Shown piece after piece: positions 36,349 to 44,664 of a stretch of 64,000 nucleotides of DNA (position 1 is its first letter; each line of letters opens with the position of its first letter). Source of the stretch: Granulicella sp. L60. Lineage in GTDB: Bacteria; Acidobacteriota; Terriglobia; Terriglobales; Acidobacteriaceae. The notes under the pieces were generated by a model. That model made no database searches. It saw nothing but the letters and a program-made list of their open reading frames with translations, and was not told the origin of the DNA. The position numbers were made by a program, and so were the translations under genes. The stretch is from assembly GCF_009765825.1 (NCBI RefSeq), contig NZ_LMUR01000015.1, positions 119,216-183,215 on the forward strand, given 5' to 3'.

Positions 36349-37395
36349 ATGATGGGGAGCAGTGTGGCTACTTCGGTATCGAGTGATAAGACGTTGTTGC
36401 GGCGAGCGAGCAAGGCGGGGCGGAGGTTCTTGAATCCGGTGCCGACGGAGATCGGCGGGTTGAGCACGATGTTCAAGGTGCTGCCGCAGTTTTTGATGAA
36501 TAAGGAAGAGAAGGTTCCGAAGCGGGCGCTGGGACCGTTCAAGACGGATATTTCGTTATACGACGTTGCGCCGGTGAGTGGGCTGAGGGTGACGTGGATG
36601 GGGCACTCGTCGATGCTGATTGAGATCGATGGGGTGCGGGTGCTGACGGACCCGGTGTGGGATGAGCGGGCTTCGCCGATGCGGTGGGCGGGGCCGAAGC
36701 GGTTCTTTGCGGCGCCGGTGAGGTTGGGGGATCTGCCGCCGGTTGATGTGGTACTGGTGTCGCATGACCACTACGATCATCTTGGTGAGGCTACGGTGCG
36801 AGCGTTGGCGAGGCTGGAGTCGATGCGTGGTACGGCGTGGGTGACTTCGCTTGGCGTGGGGAGTTTATTGCGTCGGTTTGGCGTAAGTGCGGACAGGATC
36901 TCGGAGCTGGACTGGACGCAGAGTGTAGCGTTGCCGGGGATTGAGATTACGGCGGTGCCTTCGCGGCATTTTTCGGGGCGGGGATTGTTCAACCGGTTTG
37001 AGGCGCTGTGGTCGGCGTTTGTGTTGAAGGGTGCGAAGCATACGGTTTACTTTGGCGCGGACTCGGGTTGGTGGGAGGGTTTTGCGGAGATTGGTGCGAC
37101 GTATGGGCCGTTCGATCTGACGATGCTGGAGATTGGAGCGTTCGATGTGTTGTGGGACGCGATTCACCTGGGGCCGGATGGGGCGGCGCGGGCGTTTGAG
37201 GCGCTGGGTGGGAAGGGGCTGATGATGCCGATTCACTGGGGGTTGTTCGACCTGGCGCTGCATGCTTGGCGGCAGCCGATGGAGAGGATGCTGGAGTTGG
37301 CGGGGGAGCGGGGGATTGAGTTGTGGGCTCCTGCGCCGGGAGCGCCTACGGAGGTGGTGGCGGGGGTGGGGTTGCGGTCGAATTGGTGGCGGTAG
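36349..37395 (+). CDS. MBL-fold metallo-hydrolase (UlaG / NAPE-PLD-like)
   Basis: About 348 residues. Metallo-beta-lactamase fold with VTWMGHSSMLIEIDGVRVLTDPVW at about residue 84, the metal motif H-D-H-Y-D-H (SHDHYDHLG), a later PSRHFSGRG, and GADSGWWEG and PIHWGLFDLAL supplying remaining ligands. The arrangement resembles the N-acyl-phosphatidylethanolamine phospholipase D-like / UlaG branch. ATG at 36349 has GAGG 7 bp upstream. Substrate unknown. Confidence 0.87.
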   Translation: MMGSSVATSVSSDKTLLRRASKAGRRFLNPVPTEIGGLSTMFKVLPQFLMNKEEKVPKRALGPFKTDISLYDVAPVSGLRVTWMGHSSMLIEIDGVRVLTDPVWDERASPMRWAGPKRFFAAPVRLGDLPPVDVVLVSHDHYDHLGEATVRALARLESMRGTAWVTSLGVGSLLRRFGVSADRISELDWTQSVALPGIEITAVPSRHFSGRGLFNRFEALWSAFVLKGAKHTVYFGADSGWWEGFAEIGATYGPFDLTMLEIGAFDVLWDAIHLGPDGAARAFEALGGKGLMMPIHWGLFDLALHAWRQPMERMLELAGERGIELWAPAPGAPTEVVAGVGLRSNWWR

Positions 37396-37414
37396 TTTTA
37401 ATTTCTGCACGGAT

Positions 37415-37516
37415 TGTCCTGCCGGACGGGCCGTCTGCTCGGCGGGAGGTCACTTCGTGACTTTTGTACCTTGTCGGGGGGATGCGATGTTCGTGGGGCC
37501 TCCCGTTGGTCGGGAT
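37415..37516 (+). repeat. Repeat family A, copy 4 (single)
   Basis: Starts 20 bp after the hydrolase stop with TGTCCTGCCGGACGGGCC, continues with CGGGAGG-TCACTTCGTGAC and ends CCTCCCGTTGGTCGGGA (37499-37515). CGGGAGG pairs with CCTCCCG around the inner hairpin. It is slightly longer than the others because of an insertion near 37472-37490. Confidence 0.82.
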
Positions 37517-37593
37517 TGGGTTTTGTTTTTTGTTTGGGTGGTGCTGGCGTATGATTTCGCTGTTGTGAGTTGACCTTATTTCAGGAGGACTGG

Positions 37594-38634
37594 ATGCGGA
37601 TTGGCATGTTGACGGGTGGCGGGGATTGTCCTGGGTTGAATGCAGTGATTCGAGCGGTGGTTCGCAAGGGGATTCAGCACCACGGGGATGAGTTTGTCGG
37701 ATTCATGGAGGGTTGGCGCGGGGTTCTGGACGATGTGACCATGCCGCTGACGCTGGAGACGACGTCGGGGATTCTGCACAGGGGGGGGACGATTCTGCGG
37801 TCGTCGCGGACGAATGTGAAGAAGATTCCGGGTGGGTTTGAGAAGTGCCTTGAGGTGCTGGGGAAGTACAAGCTGGATGCGCTGATTGCGTTGGGTGGGG
37901 ATGATACGCAGTCGATCAGTTTGGCGCTGAGTGAGAAGGGTGTGAAGTGCGTTGGGGTGCCTAAGACGATCGATAACGATCTGAATGGGACGGACGCTTG
38001 TTTTGGTTTCGATACGGCGGTGGGGATTGCGACGGAGGCGGTGGATCGGCTGCACTCGACTGCGGAGGCGCACAACCGCGTGATGGTGTGCGAGGTGATG
38101 GGGCGGGATGCTGGATGGATTGCGATTACGGCTGGGATTGCGGGTGGGGCGGATGTGATTCTGGTGCCGGAGGTGCCGATTGATATTGACGAGGTGTGCC
38201 GGCTGGTAAAGTATCGGCGGGAGCATGGGAAGAAGTTTTCGATTGTGGTGGCGGCTGAGGGAGCACAGTTTCCGGAGACGGGGCAGGCGACGCATGGGAC
38301 GGCGGTGGACTCGTTTGGACACGCTCGGCTGAGTGGGATTGGGCAGGCGCTGGCGGAGGAGATCGAAAAGCGGACGGGTTATGAGACGAGGAGTGTGAAC
38401 CTGGGGCATACGCAGCGGGGCGGGACGCCTTCGGCATATGACCGGATGCTGGCTACGCGGTATGGTGTGGCGGCGATTGACCTTGTTCATGCGGGAAAGT
38501 TTGGCCGGCTGGTGGTGCTGAAGGGTACACAGATTACGGATATTCCGCTGGCGGATGCGATTGCGAAGACGCGGACGGTGGGAGAGGATCTACTGGCGGT
38601 GATGAAGGGGTTGCAGCCGTTAGCTTCTAGTTAA
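37594..38634 (+). CDS. pfp: 6-phosphofructokinase, predicted PPi-dependent
   Basis: 346 residues. MLTGGGDCPGLNAVIRAVV opens the PFK fold. Two diagnostic sites both point to pyrophosphate rather than ATP as donor: GGDDT (Asp where ATP enzymes have Gly, E. coli position 104) and PKTIDND (Lys where ATP enzymes have Gly, position 124). Fructose-6-phosphate and effector-region motifs (MGRDAGWIA, GHTQRGGTPSAYDR) are normal. ATG at 37594 has AGGAGG 5 bp upstream. It converts fructose 6-phosphate and PPi to fructose 1,6-bisphosphate, reversibly if the prediction holds. Family membership is certain; donor specificity is inference. Confidence 0.93.
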   Translation: MRIGMLTGGGDCPGLNAVIRAVVRKGIQHHGDEFVGFMEGWRGVLDDVTMPLTLETTSGILHRGGTILRSSRTNVKKIPGGFEKCLEVLGKYKLDALIALGGDDTQSISLALSEKGVKCVGVPKTIDNDLNGTDACFGFDTAVGIATEAVDRLHSTAEAHNRVMVCEVMGRDAGWIAITAGIAGGADVILVPEVPIDIDEVCRLVKYRREHGKKFSIVVAAEGAQFPETGQATHGTAVDSFGHARLSGIGQALAEEIEKRTGYETRSVNLGHTQRGGTPSAYDRMLATRYGVAAIDLVHAGKFGRLVVLKGTQITDIPLADAIAKTRTVGEDLLAVMKGLQPLASS

Positions 38635-38737
38635 CAAAGGCGATTTTTGTTGTGCGGTGTCGCAAAAGCGGGTACAAAGAGGGTGTCGGATTGGTTTGTT
38701 CGGTCGTGCTTTGATGTAGCTGAAACGGAGACGCGGG

Positions 38738-38992
38738 ATGGCTGTGTCGGTGCAAGCGTTAGTGCGCGAGGTGATGGATATCCGGCAGGCGTCGGAGTAT
38801 CTGGGCATCAGCGGTGACACGTTGTACCGGTATGCGTCGGAGGGCTTTGTGCCTGCGTTCAAGCTGGGGAATCGGTGGCGGTTCAAGAAGACGCTGCTGG
38901 ATGCCTGGATGGATGAGAAGTCCGGAGTGAAGGCTGCAGCGCCGGTGGCAGTGATGCCGAAGCAGAAGAAGCCGGTTGCGCGGGCTCGGTAG
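38738..38992 (+). CDS. Excisionase-type helix-turn-helix protein
   Basis: 84 residues. An excisionase/MerR-like winged helix: MDIRQASEYLGISGDTLYRYASEGFVPAFKLGNRWRFKKTLLDAWM (described by its extent, residues 13-58), with the typical KLGNRWRF wing, then a basic Ala/Lys/Pro-rich tail. GGAGA precedes the ATG. These small HTH proteins are common chromosomal DNA-binding proteins and do not imply an active phage. Target unknown. Confidence 0.85.
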   Translation: MAVSVQALVREVMDIRQASEYLGISGDTLYRYASEGFVPAFKLGNRWRFKKTLLDAWMDEKSGVKAAAPVAVMPKQKKPVARAR

Positions 38993-38997
38993 ATAGC

Positions 38998-39204
38998 TTG
39001 ATCAGGCGGGTTCTCTCGCATCTCGATGGGTACAGCGTGTTGTTTGGCGGGATTGCGATTGCGGCGTTCTGGTTCGCGATTCAGCTTTGCTGGTCGATGG
39101 CGGGGAAGCAGTGGTACGGCGTGGCGTGGCGTGTGTTGGCGGTGGTGGGCCTGCTCTCGCTGGGAGCCGTAATGATCTTTTTTAGTGCTTTTGGGACGGA
39201 GTGA
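38998..39204 (+). CDS. Small two-helix membrane protein
   Basis: 68 codons from a TTG: two hydrophobic helices (about residues 13-33 and 45-64) separated by a short polar loop AGKQWYGVAW. It begins 5 bases after the HTH gene stop and ends exactly where repeat family A copy 5 begins. The start is weak, so the call relies on tight spacing and membrane-protein character. No family recognised. Confidence 0.55.
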   Translation: MIRRVLSHLDGYSVLFGGIAIAAFWFAIQLCWSMAGKQWYGVAWRVLAVVGLLSLGAVMIFFSAFGTE

Positions 39205-39382
39205 TGTCCTGCCGGACAGGCCGCTTGCTCAGCGGGAGGTCACTTCGTGACTTGTATACCCCTTCGGTTGGTCCTCCCGTTGGTCGGGATAATCTTTGTT
39301 GCCGACCAACGGGAGGACCACCCGAAGGCTTAAAGAGGTGTGCGAACGCCCACTCCACGTTCAGTGGGCCCGTCCGGCAGGA
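39205..39382. repeat. Repeat family A, copy 5 (head-to-head inverted pair)
   Basis: 178-bp palindromic element between convergent genes. Left unit TGTCCTGCCGGAC...CCTCCCGTTGGTCGG (39205-39288) in plus orientation; right unit from CCGACCAACGGGAGG (39302-39316) to GTCCGGCAGGA (39372-39382) in minus orientation; a 13-base AT-rich spacer lies between. The right unit has lost the GTCAC hairpin (reads TGTGCGAACGCCCACTCC there). Confidence 0.88.
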
Positions 39383-39401
39383 TATATCTTCCACAGCCTT
39401 C

Positions 39402-40277
39402 TTAGGCGGGTTGGAGTGTAAGCAGGGTGACCTCTGGCGGGCAGTTGAAACGGAAGGGAAGCCCTACGGTGCCGATGCCGCGGTTGACGTAGAGCTGCAT
39501 CTTGTTGAAGCGATAGTGGCCCCACGGATATTTTTCGCCCATGGGAGGCAGGATGAGGGGTCCGACAAAGGGCAGGCGGACCTGGCCGCCGTGGGAGTGG
39601 CCGGAGAGCATGAGGTCGACGAGTGGGCCGCGGGGGTGGGCAGTGACGACGTCGGCGTAGTCGGGCTCGTGCGCCATGAGGATGACGGGTGCGTTGGGTT
39701 TGGCGGGGATGGCGAGGTCGAGGTCGGGATGGCTGGTGCCGGGGTCGTCGACGCCACAGAGCCAGATGCGGGCTCCGTTGCGGTCGATGGGGAGGAACTG
39801 ATTGACCAGGACGGGGGTGCCTTTGCCGGAGAGGGCGCGGATGACCATGGGGGCGTCAACGGCGACGTCGTGGTTGCCGAGGATGGCGTAGCGCAGGGGG
39901 GCGGTGATGGTGGTGAAGATCTCGGCGCAGCGGTTGGCGGCGTGATTGGCGTCGAGGAAGGTAAAGGCGCCGTGGGTGACGAAGTCTCCGGTGAGGAGGA
40001 CGAGGTCGGCGGAGAGCGCGTTGACCTTGTGGATGATGCGTTCGAGGAAGAAGGGTTCGGTGTACTCGTCGAGGTGAATGTCGCTGATCTGAACGATGCG
40101 GTAGCCGTGGAAGGGGGTGGGCAGGTTGGCGATGGCGATGGGGTGGGGAACGACGTCGATCTCGTGGCGAGAGATTTCGGCGGAGTAGAATGCCATGGCG
40201 GCGGCAGAGACGCCTGAGCCTAGAAGAAAGTTGCGCCGGGTCAGAAGCGCCGGGCGCTCGGTGGTGATACCTGCCAT
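39402..40277 (-). CDS. Tat-exported calcineurin-type metallophosphoesterase
   Basis: 291 residues. A twin-arginine-like signal TRRNFLLGSG with a hydrophobic stretch to about residue 35 predicts Tat export with a folded metal centre. Phosphoesterase motifs are complete: SDIHLDE, TGDFVTHG, GNHD, MAHEPD and GHSHGGQ (di-metal ligands). The size and GHSHGGQVRLP segment match the YkuE/YaeI-like branch. Substrate is unknown, possibly phospholipid-derived phosphodiesters. Convergent with the small membrane protein gene. Confidence 0.9.
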   Translation of the reverse strand: MAGITTERPALLTRRNFLLGSGVSAAAMAFYSAEISRHEIDVVPHPIAIANLPTPFHGYRIVQISDIHLDEYTEPFFLERIIHKVNALSADLVLLTGDFVTHGAFTFLDANHAANRCAEIFTTITAPLRYAILGNHDVAVDAPMVIRALSGKGTPVLVNQFLPIDRNGARIWLCGVDDPGTSHPDLDLAIPAKPNAPVILMAHEPDYADVVTAHPRGPLVDLMLSGHSHGGQVRLPFVGPLILPPMGEKYPWGHYRFNKMQLYVNRGIGTVGLPFRFNCPPEVTLLTLQPA

Positions 40278-40357
40278 ACCCCATGATAACGGGTCTGGGG
40301 GAGCGAAATAGAGGTCAGGAAGGTTCTCTTTTACAACAGTTAGGTAAAATCAGAGGG

Positions 40358-41443
40358 ATGAACTTTAGTTTGCGGAAGAGACAGACGGCGGCTGCGGCGA
40401 AGAAGGCAGGCGTCGAAGGGATGCTGATCACCCATCTTCCGGATGTGCGGTATCTGTGTGGATTTACGGGTTCGAGCGCAGCGCTGGTGCTGGTTGGGGG
40501 ACGTTCGGTCTTGTTTACGGACGGGCGCTATACGGCGCAGGCGAAGGCGGAGGCTCCGGGGACGAAGGTGGTGATTGCGACGAAGCCTTCGGTGACGGCC
40601 GCGTGTGAGTGGCTGGAGGCGGCTGGGGTGCGGCGCTGCGGATTCGATGGGGCGCATACGACGGTGGCTGGGCTGGAGACGATGCGGAAGGCCCTGTCGG
40701 CGAAGGTGCGGCGGGGGATGTTTGTGGCTGTGGGGCCGGTGGTGGCGAGACTGCGCGAGGTGAAGGACGCGGAGGAGATTACGAAGATTCGGGCGGCGGC
40801 GCAGGTGGGGTGCGAGTTGTTCGACGGGATGTTGACGTACCTGGAGCCGGGACTGACGGAGACGCAGGTGGCGGCAACGCTGGAGTATGCGGCGCGGCTG
40901 GCGGGTGCGGAGGGGATGTCGTTTGACACGATTGTGGCGAGCGGGGAGCGGTCGGCGCTACCGCATGGACGGGCGACGGGGGCGAAGCTGCCGAAGCGGG
41001 GGTTCGTGACACTGGACTTCGGTGTTATTCTCGACGGATATTTAAGCGATATGACGCGTACCGTGCACATGGGCAAGGCGATGCCGGATGAGCGGGACGT
41101 GTATGATTCTGTGCTGGAAGCGCAGGAGGCTGCGGTTGCCGCTGTAGCTCCGGGAGTGAGTGCCGGAGAGGTGGATGAGGCGGCGCGCAGTGTGTTGCGG
41201 CGGGTTAAACTGGATACGTACTTCAGCCACTCGACCGGACATGGGGTGGGGCTGGAGATACATGAAGGACCGAGGCTTGCATCGAAGCAGACGCAGGTGT
41301 TGGAGCAGGGAATGGTGATCACGATCGAGCCTGGAGTGTATATGCCGGGCAGGTTTGGGTTGCGAATTGAAGATATGGTTTTGGTGACGGCCACGGGTGG
41401 AGAGATTCTTACGCCAAGTGTGAAGGCCTGGGTCGAACTTTAG
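40358..41443 (+). CDS. pepP: Xaa-Pro aminopeptidase (M24 family)
   Basis: 361 residues. N-terminal creatinase-like domain, then the M24 pita-bread domain with all five metal ligands visible: two Asp in LDFGVILDGYLSDMTRTV, His in HSTGHGVGLEIHEGP, Glu in TIEPGVYMPG and Glu in LRIEDMV. Cleaves peptides before proline in the cytoplasm. ATG at 40358 follows AGAGGG directly; an upstream GTG/ATG frame to 40283 is not homologous. It lies upstream of accB-accC, as pepQ/pepP-type genes do in many bacteria, though efp is absent here. Confidence 0.92.
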   Translation: MNFSLRKRQTAAAAKKAGVEGMLITHLPDVRYLCGFTGSSAALVLVGGRSVLFTDGRYTAQAKAEAPGTKVVIATKPSVTAACEWLEAAGVRRCGFDGAHTTVAGLETMRKALSAKVRRGMFVAVGPVVARLREVKDAEEITKIRAAAQVGCELFDGMLTYLEPGLTETQVAATLEYAARLAGAEGMSFDTIVASGERSALPHGRATGAKLPKRGFVTLDFGVILDGYLSDMTRTVHMGKAMPDERDVYDSVLEAQEAAVAAVAPGVSAGEVDEAARSVLRRVKLDTYFSHSTGHGVGLEIHEGPRLASKQTQVLEQGMVITIEPGVYMPGRFGLRIEDMVLVTATGGEILTPSVKAWVEL

Positions 41444-41514
41444 AGGCAGGACTCAGGCTTCGGGCTTGAGGAAACAAGACAGGACTACAGGCGCTTCGAG
41501 CGCCGGGAAGAGAC

Positions 41515-42009
41515 ATGATGGACGGAAATAAGTTGGACGAGCTTCGCGAACTGGTTGAATTTTTGAAGGCGAACGATATCGCCGAGTTCGACCTGGAACA
41601 GACGGATATGAAGGTTCGGATCAAGTTCGCGGGTGAGCCTGCGGCTGCGGCGGGCGGGTTCGATATGGGGCAGCTGAGCCGGATGATGGCATCGGCGCCT
41701 GCGGCTTCGGCTCCTGTAGCTGCTGCGCCTTCTGCGGCGAGTGCTGCTCCGGCTGTTGCGGAAGAGGCGCTGCATGAGGTGAAGTCACCGATTGTGGGGA
41801 CGTTCTACGAGTCACCGTCGCCGGGCGCGCCTGCGTTTGTGAAGGTGGGCGACCAGGTGGAGGTAGGTCAGGTGCTTTGCATCGTGGAGGCCATGAAGCT
41901 GATGAATGAGATCGAGTCGGATGTGGCGGGCGAGGTTGTAAAGCGTATTGCGGCGAGTGGACAGCCTGTGGAGTATGGGCAGCCGCTGTTTGCGATCAAG
42001 GCTCGGTAA
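41515..42009 (+). CDS. accB: Biotin carboxyl carrier protein of acetyl-CoA carboxylase
   Basis: 164 residues. N-terminal helix KLDELRELVEFLKAND, an Ala/Pro-rich flexible linker (about residues 60-85), and a C-terminal biotinyl domain with EAMKLMNEI; the Lys at about residue 128 is the biotin site. The PxxGTFYESPSPG thumb region is present. It carries the carboxyl group between AccC and AccAD for malonyl-CoA synthesis. 72 bp after pepP and 108 bp before accC. Confidence 0.96.
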   Translation: MMDGNKLDELRELVEFLKANDIAEFDLEQTDMKVRIKFAGEPAAAAGGFDMGQLSRMMASAPAASAPVAAAPSAASAAPAVAEEALHEVKSPIVGTFYESPSPGAPAFVKVGDQVEVGQVLCIVEAMKLMNEIESDVAGEVVKRIAASGQPVEYGQPLFAIKAR

Positions 42010-42116
42010 GAGACGTCTAAACAGACAGGGGCAGATTCAAGTGCAAGGCCCTTCTCTACGTTCAGGATGATGGCGTAAAACAAACATCTGAGATTGCATG
42101 GAAAGCTTCGGTAGAT

Positions 42117-43472
42117 ATGTTTCGTAAGGTATTGATTGCTAATCGTGGGGAGATCGCGCTGCGTGTGATCAGCGCGTGCAAGGAGATGGGCATCCGCACG
42201 GTCGCGGTGTATAGCGAGGCGGACAGGAACTCGCTGCATGTGCGGTTTGCGGATGAGGCTATCTGCATTGGGCCGCCGCGGTCGGCTGAGAGCTATTTGA
42301 ACGTGCCTGCGGTGATCTCGGCTGCGGAGATCGCGGATGTGGATGCGATCCATCCGGGGTATGGGTTGCTGAGTGAGAACGCGAACTTCGCGGAGGTTTG
42401 CCGGGCGTCGAATATCAAATTCATCGGGCCTCCGCCGGAGGTGACGCGGATGATGGGCGAGAAGTCCACGGCGCGGCAGACGATGAAGAAGGCGAAGGTG
42501 CCGATTCTGCCAGGTTCGGACGGGATTATCGCGGACGAGAACGAGGCGCTGGAGTGGGCGAGGAGCGTTGGATATCCGGTGATTCTGAAGGCGGTCGCGG
42601 GTGGCGGCGGTCGCGGGATGCGGATCTGCCGGAACAAGGAAGAGCTGCCGACGATGTTTCAGCAGGCTTCGACCGAGGCGGCGAATGCATTTGGCAACGG
42701 CGATATGTACATGGAGAAGTTCATTGAGCGGCCACGGCATATCGAGTTCCAGGTGCTGGCGGATGAGCACGGCAATGTGATGAGCCTGGGTGAACGGGAG
42801 TGCTCGATTCAGCGGCGGCATCAGAAGCTGATCGAAGAGGCGCCGAGCCTGATGATTACGCCGAAGCTGCGCGAGGAGCTGGGCAAGACGATCAAGAAGG
42901 CGCTGGAAAATATTGGGTATTGGAACGCCGGGACGATCGAGTTTCTGATGGATGAGGATGGGAAGATCTACTTTATCGAGATGAATACGCGCATCCAGGT
43001 GGAGCATTGTGTCACCGAGATGGTGACAGGGATCGACCTCGTAAAAGCGCAGCTGCGGATTGCTGCGGGGGAGAAGCTCAGCTCGATTATTACGCGGCCG
43101 GTGGAGATTCGCGGGCATGCGATCGAGTGCAGGATCAACGCGGAGCATCCGGAGAAGTTCACGCCGAGCGCGGGGAAGATTACGGCATTCAATCTGCCGG
43201 GCGGGAATGGGGTGCGGGTGGATACGGCGCAGTATGCCGAGGGAGTTGTGCCTCCGTACTACGACTCGCTGATCGCGAAGTTGATCTGTCATGGATCGGA
43301 CCGCGAGGATGCGATGAACAAGATGCAGCGGGCGTTGAACCAGTTTGTGGTGCAGGGGATTCATACGACGATTCCGCTGCATGAGAAGATCTTCGCGGAT
43401 GCGGAGTTTCGGTCGGGACAGTTCGACACGAAGTTTATGGAGCGGTTCTTCGAGCGGCAGAAGGAAAGCTAG
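42117..43472 (+). CDS. accC: Biotin carboxylase subunit of acetyl-CoA carboxylase
   Basis: 451 residues, full length. [17 protein letters not shown] opening, ATP-grasp glycine loop [43 protein letters not shown], and the [10 protein letters not shown] catalytic segment. Carboxylates the biotin on AccB using bicarbonate and ATP. No accA or accD lies nearby. Confidence 0.97.
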   Translation: MFRKVLIANRGEIALRVISACKEMGIRTVAVYSEADRNSLHVRFADEAICIGPPRSAESYLNVPAVISAAEIADVDAIHPGYGLLSENANFAEVCRASNIKFIGPPPEVTRMMGEKSTARQTMKKAKVPILPGSDGIIADENEALEWARSVGYPVILKAVAGGGGRGMRICRNKEELPTMFQQASTEAANAFGNGDMYMEKFIERPRHIEFQVLADEHGNVMSLGERECSIQRRHQKLIEEAPSLMITPKLREELGKTIKKALENIGYWNAGTIEFLMDEDGKIYFIEMNTRIQVEHCVTEMVTGIDLVKAQLRIAAGEKLSSIITRPVEIRGHAIECRINAEHPEKFTPSAGKITAFNLPGGNGVRVDTAQYAEGVVPPYYDSLIAKLICHGSDREDAMNKMQRALNQFVVQGIHTTIPLHEKIFADAEFRSGQFDTKFMERFFERQKES

Positions 43473-43555
43473 ATTTGACTGAGATACCTAGATTAGTTTT
43501 AGAAGAATCTTAGTAGAGATTCTGTACTGACTTGGAGCGATGAAAGAAGTTACTA

Positions 43556-43867
43556 ATGCAGCGTTGTCCAGAATGCAGCCATTCGGTCGGTCATCATGCA
43601 CACGCCTGTCCGCAGTGTGGCTCAATTATTGCTCTTGCCAGAAAAGCGGAAGAGGAAAAATTGCAATCGACTGCGATGGGTTATTTGCTGATGTTCGTGC
43701 TCGCAGTTTTCGTTGTTGCCTGGCTCTGGCGTCATTCCAAGCAGATTATTAGTTTCATCATTAGCCTTTGTGTGATTTTATTTGCTGTTTTAGTGCTTTG
43801 GTTGTTGGGGTGGCTCTTCATTTTGGGCATAAAGTGGCTTTGGAGACGAGGCTCGCCGCAATACTAA
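43556..43867 (+). CDS. Zinc-ribbon small membrane protein
   Basis: 103 residues: an N-terminal zinc ribbon CPEC-(x11)-CPQCG, a short charged segment, then two long hydrophobic helices (about residues 41-58 and 65-90) and a basic end. Ribosome-binding site is weak (AAAGAAG). No specific family recognised; such zinc-ribbon membrane proteins are common and uncharacterised. Coding bias is less GC-rich than in accC. Confidence 0.75.
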   Translation: MQRCPECSHSVGHHAHACPQCGSIIALARKAEEEKLQSTAMGYLLMFVLAVFVVAWLWRHSKQIISFIISLCVILFAVLVLWLLGWLFILGIKWLWRRGSPQY

Positions 43868-43957
43868 TTGTTGAGCGATGGTGTAGCGAGTGGTGCGTAC
43901 ACTCGAACACAAATCAAGGATTTTTAAACAACAGGGTGGATCGTTTCGGAATATCTA

Positions 43958-44653
43958 GTGGTTGTAAAGGATATCGTTGATCCAATTCGAAGGGTTAATG
44001 ATTTCTCAGTAGCAGCGAGCGAGGTTAGCCAGTTGTCAAAGTTGTATGTCATTGCTGATGCCAGAACTTTACTGAAGCACGGAGTATCGGCGCAGACGTT
44101 CGCAGAGGCAATTCGAGCAGCTGGGGTACGAATGTTGCAGTATCGAAATAAAGCTGGTGCGCCGCAGGAGATTCTGCGTGAGGCTGCGGTTATTCATAGG
44201 GTGTTTGCGGGAAGTGGGTGCCGGATGATTTTGAATGACCGGGCGGATCTTGCGGTGCTGGCCGGGTGGGATGGTGTGCATGTTGGGCAGGGGGATCTTG
44301 CGCCGGAGGATGCGCGCAGGGTGGTTGGGGATGGGCGTTGGGTTGGCGTTTCTACGCACACGGAGGAGCAGGTGCGGGTGGCGGATCTGAGTGGTGCGGA
44401 TTATGTGGCGGTTGGGCCGGTGTTTGCTACGGGGACGAAGCTGGATGCTGAACCGGTGATTGGGCTGGAGGGCGTGCGGCGGGCGCGGGCGCTGACCGTG
44501 AAGCCGATTGTGGCGATTGGTGGGATTACGAGGGGAAATGCGCGGAGTGTGATCGAGGCGGGGGCGGATTCGGTCGCCGTGATAAGTGCTTTGCTGGCTG
44601 AAGGTGAGTCGGTCGAGAGCGTTGCGAGAGACTTTATCAAAATTTTACGGTAG
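43958..44653 (+). CDS. thiE: Thiamine phosphate synthase
   Basis: 231 residues, a TIM barrel with the ThiE motifs in order: LYVIADAR, MLQYRNKAG (Q-x-R-x-K), ILNDRADLA, GVHVGQGDL, VGVSTHTEEQ, YVAVGPVFATGTK and VAIGGIT. Joins HMP-pyrophosphate and thiazole phosphate to make thiamine phosphate. A GTG start gives about 27 residues before LYVIADAR. No TPP riboswitch could be recognised upstream and no other thi gene is adjacent. Confidence 0.92.
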   Translation: MVVKDIVDPIRRVNDFSVAASEVSQLSKLYVIADARTLLKHGVSAQTFAEAIRAAGVRMLQYRNKAGAPQEILREAAVIHRVFAGSGCRMILNDRADLAVLAGWDGVHVGQGDLAPEDARRVVGDGRWVGVSTHTEEQVRVADLSGADYVAVGPVFATGTKLDAEPVIGLEGVRRARALTVKPIVAIGGITRGNARSVIEAGADSVAVISALLAEGESVESVARDFIKILR

Positions 44654-44664
44654 AACTAACGAGC

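Noticed and set aside
43868..43957. Possible TPP riboswitch upstream of thiE
   Set aside because: The conserved CUGAGA and ACCUGA segments could not be found in the short leader.
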